64,000 nt of DNA from Robertmurraya massiliosenegalensis JC6 (GTDB lineage: Bacteria; Bacillota; Bacilli; Bacillales; Cytobacillaceae), in the NCBI RefSeq assembly GCF_000311725.1, contig NZ_HE978513.1:548005-612004 (forward strand), written 5' to 3'. The translations under genes and the position numbers were made by a program. Under the pieces are notes generated by a model. It saw nothing but the letters and a program-made list of their open reading frames with translations. It ran no database searches and was not told the origin of the DNA. Below are positions 63,074-64,000 of the stretch, one piece after another. How positions within the stretch are numbered: the stretch's first letter is position 1; each line of letters begins with the position of its first letter.

Positions 63074-64000
<927 letters not shown>

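Overview
The window is a stretch of a low-GC Firmicutes chromosome from the family Bacillaceae. Gene content and order follow the Bacillus subtilis phoP-mdh-icd-citZ to rpsD-tyrS neighbourhood, sporulation genes (sspA, ytrHI, ytvI, ytfJ, refZ) are present, and start codons and Shine-Dalgarno sites are typical Bacillus. I cannot name the species. No rRNA, tRNA, prophage, insertion sequence or CRISPR array is visible.

Layout. 1-6.0 kb: phoR (5' end only) and phoP, a MaoC-type hydratase, then mdh, icd and citZ of the TCA cycle. 6.5-16 kb: ytwI, ytvI, fxsA, then glycolysis and lipid entry (pyk, pfkA, accA, accD), a FadR-like GntR regulator and the malic enzyme ytsJ. 16-24 kb: dnaE, sporulation genes ytrH-ytrI, nrnA, ytpI, ytoI and a small membrane protein. 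24-31 kb: ytkL, an Xaa-Pro peptidase, ald, a universal stress protein and argGH. 31-36 kb: a molybdenum block (moaB, an EcsC-like gene, a helix-turn-helix regulator fused to a binding-protein-like domain, modA-modB-modC). 36-43 kb: ackA, ytxK, tpx, ytfJ, ytfI, yteJ, sppA. 43-59 kb: an NAD kinase with an altered core motif, rarD, ytcJ, an acyl-CoA ligase, sspA, thiI with its cysteine desulfurase, ezrA, hisJ, refZ, ytsP, a diguanylate cyclase and rpsD with its S4-type leader. 59-63 kb: an accessory block between rpsD and tyrS, holding a peptide-signalling pair and yuaF-floT. 63-64 kb: the 3' part of tyrS.

The most unusual locus is 59234-60357. An XRE helix-turn-helix plus TPR-type regulator (RRNPP-like, comparable in layout to PlcR or NprR) is followed 38 bp later on the same strand by a 64-residue secreted precursor that carries the hexapeptide GIPSQH three times, the last copy at the extreme C-terminus. 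The three coding copies differ only at synonymous positions. This looks like a multi-copy peptide pheromone and its cytoplasmic receptor.

The intergenic DNA is rich in repeats: eight exact 52-bp-period hairpin units before ackA, five 20-bp units near 23.9 kb, a 220-bp repeat present at 2.0 kb and 62.9 kb, three copies of a 26-bp inverted repeat with identical arms and 10-bp loops, and a diverged ~120-bp element at 1.0 kb and 46.8 kb. Readable regulatory sites include twin FadR-type operators around the accDA/ytsJ/GntR cluster, a 38-bp perfect palindrome in the mod control region, a sigma-W-type promoter for yuaF-floT, a sigma-G-type promoter for sspA, ARG boxes at argG and a cre-like site before the MaoC gene.
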